DNA of 6,898 bases, taken from NCBI GenBank assembly GCA_903821255.1, contig CAIJKT010000803.1, positions 1-6,898 on the forward strand, given 5' to 3'. The translations under genes and the position numbers were made by a program. This document shows positions 1 through 5,958 of the stretch, piece after piece. The notes below the pieces were generated by a model. It saw only the letters and a list, made by a program, of their open reading frames with translations, was not told the origin of the DNA and did not search any database. The stretch's first letter is position 1. The number at the start of each line of letters is the position of its first letter. The DNA is from an uncultured Lentisphaeria bacterium (lineage in GTDB: Bacteria > Verrucomicrobiota > Lentisphaeria > Victivallales > Victivallaceae).

Positions 1-2
1 CC

Positions 3-347
3 ATGCAGTTGCCGGACAAAGGACCGTATCGCGAAGCAACCAAGGCCGAGATCCAAAAAGGCACTGCCCTGGTGGATCAATTATTGGACTCCATGGCCTC
101 GCGCAATCGCGAATCATTTAATAAATGCTGGGATAGCAGCTTATCAGCAGCAGAGATTAATAACTATTGCAAAACGTATAAACTTGCGAATGTTGACAAG
201 TTAACCGTTTTAAAAGCAATAATTCCTGCAGCGTCAAAGGACACCCTGATAATTGTCGGAATGTTTGACAGCGATCCTCAGTCACTGGAATTAGACTTTA
301 AAAAGACTGGTGATTCGTATCGCATCAAAGAAATTAAAGATTTTTAA
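3..347 (+). CDS. Small protein of unknown function, probably the C-terminal part of a longer gene
   Basis: I do not recognise this protein with confidence. The open frame from the ATG at 3 gives 114 residues, but the window begins two bases before it. No ribosome binding site can be checked and the true start may lie upstream. There is no signal peptide or membrane segment in the visible part. An amphipathic helix-like stretch (about residues 15-35, with LVDQLLDSM) is followed by alternating strand-like segments, ending in [10 protein letters not shown]. This order of helices then strands, with a closing 'Y-x-I-x-E-I' strand, is loosely like NTF2-like small secreted domains such as DUF4878/DUF3887. 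That is inference only. If right, a signal peptide or lipobox would be expected upstream. The TAA at 345-347 is 26 nt before the prepilin gene, so the two may be cotranscribed. It looks more AT-rich than the genes after 1185. Confidence 0.6.
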   Translation: MQLPDKGPYREATKAEIQKGTALVDQLLDSMASRNRESFNKCWDSSLSAAEINNYCKTYKLANVDKLTVLKAIIPAASKDTLIIVGMFDSDPQSLELDFKKTGDSYRIKEIKDF

Positions 348-357
348 ACTATAAATT

Positions 358-363
358 AAGGAG
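358..363 (+). promoter_or_regulatory. Shine-Dalgarno site of the prepilin-like gene
   Basis: AAGGAG lies 10 nt before the ATG at 374. It is the strongest Shine-Dalgarno match in the window and fixes that start, which also places the prepilin leader at the normal distance from the N-terminus. Confidence 0.8.
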
Positions 364-373
364 AAATGAAATC

Positions 374-1102
374 ATGAATAAAAAGACAAATTTTACACTT
401 ATAGAATTGCTTGTGGTGATCGCTATTATAACAATACTTGCAGCATTGCTGCTGCCGGGTCTGGGCCGAAGCCGGAACGTGGCGAAAAATATCGGCTGCG
501 TCAGCAATTTGAAGCAGATTGGACTAGCGATCGAGCTTTATCGCGTCGATAATAAATCGCGTTATCCTGATGCCGGCGTGATTGGAGCGTGGGATATTCC
601 TACTGCCTCTGTAAAGCAGGCGAATTTCAGACGTGGAGTTGGACAAGATGATGGAGCTGGCGGCGGGCCGGAGACATTAGGGTTGCACGCCGCACTGTCA
701 GCTTATATTTCCAGTACAACAAAAGCATCCAAAAATAATACCTGGATATGCCCGGCTGCACCGCCTGATATGCAGGCATACGGAAATACCTATTTCTGGT
801 ATTCTTCAGTATTTAACGGTCTTTCAAAAAGTAACGGAAAGAATCAAAGTGGTACTGAGGCAAAAACAGCAGCGATCACATTGTTTTATACAATGCTGGT
901 GGGTGACAACTATATTTATAATCCGTTACCAACCAATGGTCCCGCGAATACATGCACCCAGTTCACGCCGCAGGCAAACCCGCATAAATCGCTGATCCCG
1001 GCAAACCAGACTGCGGCAACCGGCATCAATTATCTTGTTGTTGGCAATGTCGTGGTTCCGCAGTGGAAGCGGACTATTCTTTCATCGGGTAAAAGTCTTT
1101 AA
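374..1102 (+). CDS. Prepilin-type N-terminal cleavage/methylation protein (type II secretion pseudopilin-like, DUF1559/H-X9-DG type)
   Basis: This 242-residue protein carries a class III (prepilin) signal: a short basic leader MNKKTN, then [13 protein letters not shown] with Glu at mature position 5 (E11), and a hydrophobic helix to about residue 29. A prepilin peptidase would cut between N6 and F7. The residue before the cut is Asn instead of the usual Gly, a substitution I associate with Lentisphaerae. After the helix comes C42[10 protein letters not shown], typical of the expanded PVC pseudopilin families, and a second cysteine in ICPA (C126), a possible disulfide partner. The C-terminal H-X9-DG motif of the family is degenerate: H204 is followed at a longer distance by VVG (222-224), with the Asp replaced. 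The mature protein should sit in the inner membrane with a periplasmic globular domain, or assemble into a pseudopilus. Which substrate or machinery it serves cannot be told here. It ends in tandem stops TAA-TAG (1100-1105). Confidence 0.9.
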   Translation: MNKKTNFTLIELLVVIAIITILAALLLPGLGRSRNVAKNIGCVSNLKQIGLAIELYRVDNKSRYPDAGVIGAWDIPTASVKQANFRRGVGQDDGAGGGPETLGLHAALSAYISSTTKASKNNTWICPAAPPDMQAYGNTYFWYSSVFNGLSKSNGKNQSGTEAKTAAITLFYTMLVGDNYIYNPLPTNGPANTCTQFTPQANPHKSLIPANQTAATGINYLVVGNVVVPQWKRTILSSGKSL

Positions 1103-1117
1103 TAGCAAGAATAATCG

Positions 1118-1131
1118 CTATCGGGTGATAG
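1118..1131 (+). other. Short inverted repeat (5-bp stem, GGGT loop)
   Basis: CTATC (1118-1122) pairs perfectly with GATAG (1127-1131) around a 4-nt loop, and a flanking G-T could add one wobble pair. It begins 12 nt after the second stop of the prepilin gene. The stem is short, AT-rich and has no following T-run, so it does not qualify as an intrinsic terminator. It may be a weak RNA hairpin or chance. Confidence 0.3.
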
Positions 1132-1141
1132 TATGATATCT

Positions 1142-1173
1142 GGAACAGTAATAATACTGAGGAACAGTAATAA
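1142..1173 (+). repeat. Perfect 13-bp direct repeat, GGAACAGTAATAA, two copies
   Basis: GGAACAGTAATAA occurs at 1142-1154 and again at 1161-1173, with start-to-start spacing of 19 bp. The second copy ends two bases before the Shine-Dalgarno CAGGAG of the next gene. Two identical copies about two helical turns apart, just upstream of an operon, fit a tandem operator or activator site. A small local duplication would look the same. Confidence 0.6.
1146..1159 (+). other. Palindrome CAGTA-ATAA-TACTG overlapping the first repeat copy
   Basis: CAGTA (1146-1150) and TACTG (1155-1159) are perfect inverted repeats around ATAA. The left arm is inside the first direct-repeat copy. The right arm falls in the spacer between copies, so only the first copy has a full palindrome. 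It could be a dimeric regulator half-site pair. A 5-bp stem is weak as RNA structure. Confidence 0.35.
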
Positions 1174-1174
1174 G

Positions 1175-1180
1175 CAGGAG
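1175..1180 (+). promoter_or_regulatory. Shine-Dalgarno site of the DUF4175-like gene
   Basis: CAGGAG ends only 4 nt before the ATG at 1185 and 7 nt before the in-frame GTG at 1188. The spacing favours GTG 1188 slightly. The two starts differ by one residue and do not change the protein's interpretation. Confidence 0.6.
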
Positions 1181-1184
1181 TGTT

Positions 1185-2651
1185 ATGGTGGAAAACAATA
1201 TCAGCATAGATTTCCGGCGGCATCTGGAACTGGCACGGCGTTTGCTGGCTGTCCGGCTGCTGCGGGAAAGTTTCCGGGACTCCTGGTTTGGAGCCTCGAG
1301 TCTGCTGCTGCCGGGAGCAATAGTATGGCTGATTTTAGCATTATACCATAGTAAATACATCTCCATATTCTATGCATTAATACTGCTGGTATTGCCGGCA
1401 GTGATTGCATCGCTGACAATTACAAGCTATAAAATATGGCGGCGCTGGCCCGGACTGGCGGAAGTGGCGGAGCGGCTTGATCTCAAAAACCGGAGCAGTA
1501 ACACAATCGCTGCTGCCTGGGAACTTTTGCAGAATCAAATTCCAGCGGATACTGCGTTCGGACGTTTCACGGTTGAACGCGGTTATGCCGCATTGCACGC
1601 CAATTTATCATCAGTCCCGGTTTATGACAGACTTGCACGTCAGCATAAGTGGATTGGGGTAAATTTTATTCTGGCAATGTTAATAACACTGCTGGTGTTC
1701 ATCCTGCCGGAATGGCAGGAGCTTAGCAAGCGGAATATTGAAGCGTCGACCGGAGTGGCGACTACCAGCATCGCGCAGCCTGCCGGAATACCGGAACGGC
1801 ATTCCGATACGCCTGCCAGCCCTGTTGCTGCTGTCCCGGCAACTGCTGCTTCTGACGCGGCAGCCCTTTACAAGCAGTCGCCGCGGCAGGACTACGGTGT
1901 GACATCCGGTTCAGATGCCGGCCAGCCGGCAACCGGTGCCAATCAGCAGACTGGAGCATCCGGCAGCAGCAGCGCCTCCAAGCCGAAACGTCCTTCTGAG
2001 AACCGCAAAAATGCAGGCGAAAGCCGGAACCGGCAACCGGAAAAAGGTTTGCAACTGCCGAACCAGTCTTCCAGTTCAGGCGATTCCGCATCCGGGAGTT
2101 CCGGAATGAAAAATTCGCAGTCAGGTCTTGCAATCCAGAACTTGAGCCTGTCAGGCAATGCCGACAACCATGACAACGGTGATGATGAAGACAAGGCTGA
2201 TGCGCAAGGGAAACCATCAATTTACAGTTCCCGCGGAGGGATTAAACCGCTTTCGCCTGAAAGTAACGAAAAGCCGGGCAGAGAACTCGGCAAAAACGAT
2301 CCGAAAGGAAATAAACCCGGCACTGCGCGCGGCGGCCCCACCGGAGACAAGAAATCGCGCGGAACGGCCTCGCTTATCTCCGGCGCGACGCTGCCTGATG
2401 TTGTCGGCGGCAAACTTTCAAAGGGATTTGATATAACTAATCTGGAACACATTCCGGCACAGCGGGAACCGTCGGAAAACTTAGTCCTGCCGCAGCCGGG
2501 CACAACAGTCGAGTCGGAACCTGCGGTGAGCCTGGTGCAAACTCCGCCTGAACTCCGTGAAACGGTCAAAAACTATCTTATAAAATTACACCAGTATGAC
2601 AACCAACAACAGGAAAATAAATATGGAACAGACAACACAGCCACCCATTGA
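1185..2651 (+). CDS. Short DUF4175-like membrane protein with long low-complexity tail (MoxR operon)
   Basis: This 488-residue protein opens with a basic helix (RRHLELARRLLAVRLLRES). It then has two hydrophobic helices at about 36-54 and 57-80, a soluble segment with the pattern WPGLAEVAERLDL...SNTIAAAWELL (88-115), and a third helix at about 156-174. That layout is what I know from DUF4175-type proteins encoded beside MoxR in Planctomycetes and related phyla. Residues 190-410 are a Ser/Gly/Asn/Pro/Lys-rich, probably disordered tail, presumably extracytoplasmic. Near the end, PPELRETVKNYLIKL (454-468) matches the 'PPEYR-x-x-V-x-x-Y' segment that often closes proteins of these operons, so the C-terminus looks genuine. 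Typical family members are much longer, so the middle is reduced or replaced here. The last 29 nt overlap the MoxR gene. No enzymatic motif is visible; a scaffold for the ATPase/VWA partners is inference. An alternative start is GTG 1188. Confidence 0.8.
   Translation: MVENNISIDFRRHLELARRLLAVRLLRESFRDSWFGASSLLLPGAIVWLILALYHSKYISIFYALILLVLPAVIASLTITSYKIWRRWPGLAEVAERLDLKNRSSNTIAAAWELLQNQIPADTAFGRFTVERGYAALHANLSSVPVYDRLARQHKWIGVNFILAMLITLLVFILPEWQELSKRNIEASTGVATTSIAQPAGIPERHSDTPASPVAAVPATAASDAAALYKQSPRQDYGVTSGSDAGQPATGANQQTGASGSSSASKPKRPSENRKNAGESRNRQPEKGLQLPNQSSSSGDSASGSSGMKNSQSGLAIQNLSLSGNADNHDNGDDEDKADAQGKPSIYSSRGGIKPLSPESNEKPGRELGKNDPKGNKPGTARGGPTGDKKSRGTASLISGATLPDVVGGKLSKGFDITNLEHIPAQREPSENLVLPQPGTTVESEPAVSLVQTPPELRETVKNYLIKLHQYDNQQQENKYGTDNTATH
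2611..2614 (+). promoter_or_regulatory. Shine-Dalgarno site deciding the MoxR start
   Basis: AGGA sits 8 nt before the ATG at 2623. The earlier in-frame ATG at 2596 is preceded by an AT-rich stretch with no Shine-Dalgarno match, so 2623 is preferred. The site lies inside the upstream coding sequence. Confidence 0.65.
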
Positions 2652-3636
2652 TGCAGCAGCTAAAATAGCTGAATTCCAGCGTGTCTTCAACGGCATTAAA
2701 GCACAGATCAACCGTGTTTTCGTAGGACATGACGATTTAGTGCGTGAGACTATTTCGGCGTTTCTTGCAGGCGGACATGTTCTGCTTGAAGGAGTTCCGG
2801 GGCTGGGAAAAACGCTATTAGCCCGTACCCTTTCAGAATCGGTTAATCTTAAGTTCTCCAGGATTCAGTTTGTCCCTGATCTGATGCCTGCGGATATTAT
2901 CGGCACCACAGTGTTCGTCGAAGATGAACATGGCGGTCACCGTCTGACATTCCGCGAAGGACCGCTGGTAGCCAATTTTATTCTAGCTGATGAAATCAAC
3001 CGGGCCAGTCCAAAAACTCAATCGGCACTGCTTGAAGCGATGCAGGAACAGCAGCTCTCTGTGGGCGACCGCACGATTGCACTGCCTCAGCCGTTCACGG
3101 TAATTGCCACTCAGAATCCGATTGAACAGGAAGGAACCTATCCTCTGCCGGAAGCCGAGCTTGACCGCTTTATGATCAAAGTAAATCTTCCCTATCCCCG
3201 CGAGGATGAATATCATCAGATCCTTGAACGTACTGTCGGGATTGTCCAGGAGCGCCCGGATGCCGTTGCTGACGGTGAAACTGTACTGCATGTACGCCGC
3301 ACGATCCGTGAAGTTATAGTCAGCCGCCAGGTTCAAACCTATGCCATCCGCCTGACAATGGCTACCCAGCCGGGATCGCCATACGCAATACCCGAGGTAA
3401 ACGACTGGGTAGTGCTGGGTGCGGGGCCGCGTGCGGCTCAGGCGCTGCTGCTGATAGCCAAAACTTATGCATTGCTGGCCGGCCGGGCGCATGTCGCCTG
3501 CGAAGATATTCGTGCAGCTGCTTTACCGGTACTGCGACACCGCATATCCCTGAATTTTGAAGCTCGTGCGCATAAAAAGAGTACAGACGAAATTATCAAC
3601 GCCATTGCGGCTAAAATATCGGAGTTGTCTGCATGA
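2623..3636 (+). CDS. moxR: MoxR-family AAA+ ATPase
   Basis: From ATG 2623 the protein has 337 residues, the usual MoxR length; ATG 2596 would add nine residues but lacks a ribosome binding site. The AAA+ core is complete. Walker A is GVPGLGKT (57-64), and Walker B is ILADE (120-124) followed by INRASPKTQSALLEAMQEQ. Sensor 1 is N165 in ATQNPIEQEGTYPLPEAELDRF, with the probable arginine finger at R182. Sensor 2 is R270 in GAGPRAAQAL; most family members have Ser where this has Gly (G268). MoxR proteins are soluble hexameric ATPases that act as chaperones or activators of VWA-domain partners, as in methanol dehydrogenase maturation and the RavA-ViaA system. Here the partners are expected to be the DUF58 and BatA/VWA proteins encoded directly downstream. 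It overlaps the preceding gene by 29 nt and the next by 4 nt (ATGA), consistent with coupled translation. Confidence 0.95.
   Translation: MEQTTQPPIDAAAKIAEFQRVFNGIKAQINRVFVGHDDLVRETISAFLAGGHVLLEGVPGLGKTLLARTLSESVNLKFSRIQFVPDLMPADIIGTTVFVEDEHGGHRLTFREGPLVANFILADEINRASPKTQSALLEAMQEQQLSVGDRTIALPQPFTVIATQNPIEQEGTYPLPEAELDRFMIKVNLPYPREDEYHQILERTVGIVQERPDAVADGETVLHVRRTIREVIVSRQVQTYAIRLTMATQPGSPYAIPEVNDWVVLGAGPRAAQALLLIAKTYALLAGRAHVACEDIRAAALPVLRHRISLNFEARAHKKSTDEIINAIAAKISELSA
3621..3624 (+). promoter_or_regulatory. Shine-Dalgarno site of the DUF58 gene
   Basis: GGAG lies 8 nt before the ATG at 3633, inside the end of the MoxR gene. It supports the 4-nt ATGA stop/start overlap as the true junction. 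Confidence 0.75.
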
Positions 3637-4502
3637 ACAATTTTCCGCCGGAATTCATCCATTATCTGCTGAACCTCAACCTGCGCGGCGACTCCCGCGG
3701 CGGGATGACCAACCACGGCCATCACCGCTCGCCACATGCCGGAACCAGTGTTGAGTTTCACGATTTCCGGACGTATGTGCCGGGAGATGATCTGCGGCGG
3801 ATTGACGCAAACATTTATCAACGTCACAAAAAGTTGTTCATCAGGCGCTATCATCATTTTCAGGAAGCAACTTACCGGATTATCATTGACAACAGTGCAT
3901 CGCTTCATTTTGAGCAGGAAAGATTTCATGCCGCACTGCAGATAGCAGCTGCGGTCGCGGTCGTTCTGCTGAACCATGGCAACCGCGTTAATTTGTTCAT
4001 CACCGGTGAAGATACACCGTGGCAGTTAAAAAACGGCAAGCAGGACATTCCGCGTCTGCTGCAGAGACTGGACAACATCACCACTGACAGCGGCTCCGAC
4101 AGCAGAATTCCGCTCAAGCATCTCCGCGCCGGTCTCGGCACTCATTCTGTCACGTGGGTAATTTCTGATTTCTTTGAGTCCGGCGATGGCGGAAGTTTTT
4201 TAGAGCAGATACGCTTGATTCCGGGGACATTGATTCCTGTCCGCATCGGCAAAGCCGCTGACCGTACCCCTCAATTGACTGGAAATCTGCAGCTTGTAGA
4301 CTGCGAGACCGGCAATCATTTAAATACTGTTGTAGATACAACTGTTATTCGTGAATATCAACGGAGTTATGACCGTTTTATCAATCAAATCGATGTTTTT
4401 GCCAGACAGTCAGGGGCTCATCATTACATGATTGACTCCTCACTGCCGGACATCGCCCGTACCGTGCCTGTATTTCCGGACGGGGCTTTAACTTTAAACT
4501 AA
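3633..4502 (+). CDS. DUF58 domain protein with VWA-type metal site
   Basis: This 289-residue soluble protein has the DUF58 signature: GHHRSPHAGTSVEF (29-42), then FRTYVPGDDLRRID (45-58), which are the conserved 'R-x-Y-x-P-G-D-D-x-R-x-I-D' residues. The Trp that normally follows (IDW) is Ala here (A59). A VWA-like fold follows, with an intact metal-ion-dependent adhesion site (MIDAS) DNSAS (86-90, D-x-S-x-S) and a second strand ending in VISDFFE (D179), the usual position of another metal-site Asp. No signal peptide or membrane helix is visible. Many DUF58 proteins are longer and carry two N-terminal helices; this is the short cytoplasmic type normally found next to MoxR. The likely role is as direct partner or substrate of the ATPase, linking it to the membrane VWA proteins downstream. 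This comes from gene order and family knowledge, not from anything decisive in the sequence. It is followed by a 19-nt gap. Confidence 0.92.
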   Translation: MNNFPPEFIHYLLNLNLRGDSRGGMTNHGHHRSPHAGTSVEFHDFRTYVPGDDLRRIDANIYQRHKKLFIRRYHHFQEATYRIIIDNSASLHFEQERFHAALQIAAAVAVVLLNHGNRVNLFITGEDTPWQLKNGKQDIPRLLQRLDNITTDSGSDSRIPLKHLRAGLGTHSVTWVISDFFESGDGGSFLEQIRLIPGTLIPVRIGKAADRTPQLTGNLQLVDCETGNHLNTVVDTTVIREYQRSYDRFINQIDVFARQSGAHHYMIDSSLPDIARTVPVFPDGALTLN

Positions 4503-4504
4503 AC

Positions 4505-4508
4505 AGGA
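4505..4508 (+). promoter_or_regulatory. Weak, distant Shine-Dalgarno site of the BatA-like gene
   Basis: AGGA within AACAGGAA ends 13 nt before the ATG at 4522, longer than usual. No better site or in-frame start is seen nearby, and the first membrane helix begins soon after, so the start stands. Translation may depend on coupling to the preceding gene. Confidence 0.45.
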
Positions 4509-4521
4509 ACAGCGTGCAGTA

Positions 4522-5955
4522 ATGATTTTAGAAGGCATATCAACAGGAACCGCCATAGGGTTGTTCGCATCATCCGGTGCAATTTTAACCGGACTGCACT
4601 TCCTGCGCTCGCGCTACCGCCGTCAGCCGGTGATAACGACTATGTTCTGGCGGGAGGCGTTGAAAAATCCGCAGCGGCGGCTCCTTACAGGAAAATGGTC
4701 CAGCTGGCTTTCGTGGCTGCTGACACTGATTGCCGCGTTGCTGCTGCTGCTGGCTCTTGCCGAGCCTGCAATTACCGCGGCCGGCATCGAAAAGACAGTT
4801 ATTGTAGTAGATGCCGTTCAACCTGGCGATGTCTATTCAGCAGCAGTCGAATGGATAAAAAAGACCGCGGCAACCGATCCCGGCAGCTTTGCAGTAATTG
4901 CCGTTGCTCCGAGTCCGGTTCTAATTAAGAAATTTACCGAACGTTTATATCCGCAGCGGCTAACCGGAATCAGCCAGGCAGATACAACAGCGCAACTGGA
5001 TAAAGCCATTTATCTGGCTCACACGCTGTTGCTGGACAGCGGCACTGCCGGCCGTATAGCAGTACTGACTCAGCGCGGCCTAACGGCTGCGTCCGCCAAC
5101 GGAACTCCGGTCATCGTCATAAACCCGGCAGCACTCAGGCCGGCAGCAAATATTGTCAACGCTTTTCATACAACTACGGCATTGGAGTTACTGATTGAAC
5201 AGCACGGGCAGACCGGAAAGGAACTTGTGTTAGTAATGAAATATCCGAAAAACGGTGTTGTACAGCGATTCTCTTTGCAGCCGGAACGTGATGGATTCAA
5301 CTCTTTCAGGCTGCCGGCAAATGCACGCGGTGAAGACGCGGAGCTGCAACTGGAACTACCCGGTGGCAAGACCGCGCCTGCCAGGGTGTTTCTGATGCCG
5401 GGCGCGTCAGTCAGTCCGCTTACCGTAAAAATAGCCGTCCCTGCGCCGTCATCACTGCAAATACTGCTGGCATCGCTGCCGGGAATACGGCTGACAGCCA
5501 ATGAAGCAGAAGCTGATTTGGTTATAGGTACTGCTGCTGATAAAAATAAAGCAACACTTTTACTGGTGGACGAACAGCCGGCGTCGGTTTCTGTTCCGTC
5601 ATGGCGCCATGAGGATAAGATTATTGCCGGAAAAGTTGCCCCGAAGACTGGATTTATTCTCAATAAAAGTCTGGGTACCGATGCTTCAGTCTGCGCCAAT
5701 CCGGAATTTGCCGCTGCCGTGGCGCAACTTATCTTTGACCTTGCCGGCAAGCCGCTGCCGGGGAATATTGATAATGCTGAACCAGGAAGAATTGCAGCAA
5801 TAGCGCCGCTTCTCGATGTATTGCCGGCTTTCAATCCGGCAGTATTTGAAAAACACGTATCCCCGCTGACAGGCTTGTCCGGCTGGATTTTTGCTTTTGC
5901 ATTGTTTGCTTTTGCCGCTGACGCTTATTTATACTTAAAAAACAGGAATCCATAA
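4522..5955 (+). CDS. BatA-like membrane protein with degenerate VWA domain
   Basis: This 477-residue protein begins with a BatA/aerotolerance-regulator-type N-terminus: a first hydrophobic segment at about 8-28, a basic loop (RSRYRRQ...NPQRRLL), and a second helix at about 62-82 ending in LALAEPAI. A VWA-like domain follows (about 90-205). Its first strand reads TVIVVDAVQPGD, keeping only the first Asp (D97) of D-x-S-x-S, so metal binding is probably lost. Next come a beta-sandwich-like stretch (about 217-294) and a region resembling the amidotransferase-like fold of this family (about 310-415, with VDEQPAS at 349-355) but without visible catalytic residues. A C-terminal helix (454-472) and short basic tail close it. 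Three helices predict a large extracytoplasmic body anchored at both ends, though VWA orientation in this family is not settled by sequence. The same layout recurs in the next gene, suggesting duplication and an inactive partner subunit. Confidence 0.85.
   Translation: MILEGISTGTAIGLFASSGAILTGLHFLRSRYRRQPVITTMFWREALKNPQRRLLTGKWSSWLSWLLTLIAALLLLLALAEPAITAAGIEKTVIVVDAVQPGDVYSAAVEWIKKTAATDPGSFAVIAVAPSPVLIKKFTERLYPQRLTGISQADTTAQLDKAIYLAHTLLLDSGTAGRIAVLTQRGLTAASANGTPVIVINPAALRPAANIVNAFHTTTALELLIEQHGQTGKELVLVMKYPKNGVVQRFSLQPERDGFNSFRLPANARGEDAELQLELPGGKTAPARVFLMPGASVSPLTVKIAVPAPSSLQILLASLPGIRLTANEAEADLVIGTAADKNKATLLLVDEQPASVSVPSWRHEDKIIAGKVAPKTGFILNKSLGTDASVCANPEFAAAVAQLIFDLAGKPLPGNIDNAEPGRIAAIAPLLDVLPAFNPAVFEKHVSPLTGLSGWIFAFALFAFAADAYLYLKNRNP
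5944..5947 (+). promoter_or_regulatory. Shine-Dalgarno site of the last gene
   Basis: AGGA within AACAGGAA, located in the last codons of the preceding gene, ends 11 nt before the ATG at 5959. It supports that start, which gives the expected FLNPAWLW N-terminus. Confidence 0.5.
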
Positions 5956-5958
5956 ATT

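Larger units (their letters stand above)
1103..1184 (+). promoter_or_regulatory. 82-nt intergenic region before the MoxR operon; likely operon leader
   Basis: This is the largest non-coding gap in the window and the natural place for the operon promoter. A TATGAT at 1132-1137 resembles a -10 box, but nothing like TTGACA lies 16-19 nt upstream, so no sigma-70 promoter is claimed. The gap contains a small hairpin (1118-1131), a 13-bp direct repeat (1142-1154 and 1161-1173) and a palindrome (1146-1159), annotated separately. No T-rich terminator follows the prepilin gene, so read-through from the left is possible. Confidence 0.4.

Noticed and set aside
1118..1131. Rho-independent terminator after the prepilin gene
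   Set aside because: The stem is only 5 bp, AT-rich, and has no downstream T-run; it is kept only as a weak inverted repeat.
1132..1137. TATGAT as a sigma-70 -10 box
   Set aside because: No -35-like hexamer at 16-19 nt upstream, so it is mentioned in the intergenic region but not called as a promoter.
1762..2569. Several open frames on both strands over the low-complexity region
   Set aside because: The Ser/Gly/Pro-rich, stop-poor composition of the real gene opens other frames. The real frame continues unbroken into a family-like C-terminus, so no frameshift or nested gene is needed.
2983..3977. Two - strand open frames of about 170 residues each, across MoxR and DUF58
   Set aside because: Both are antisense to strongly conserved AAA+ and DUF58 motifs. 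Their translations show no family features.
5166..5834. 222-residue open frame on the - strand within the BatA-like gene
   Set aside because: It is fully antisense to a gene with clear domain structure. It is rich in Ser/Ala/Gly as expected of the complement of a GC-rich frame, has no recognisable motif, and no start context supports it.
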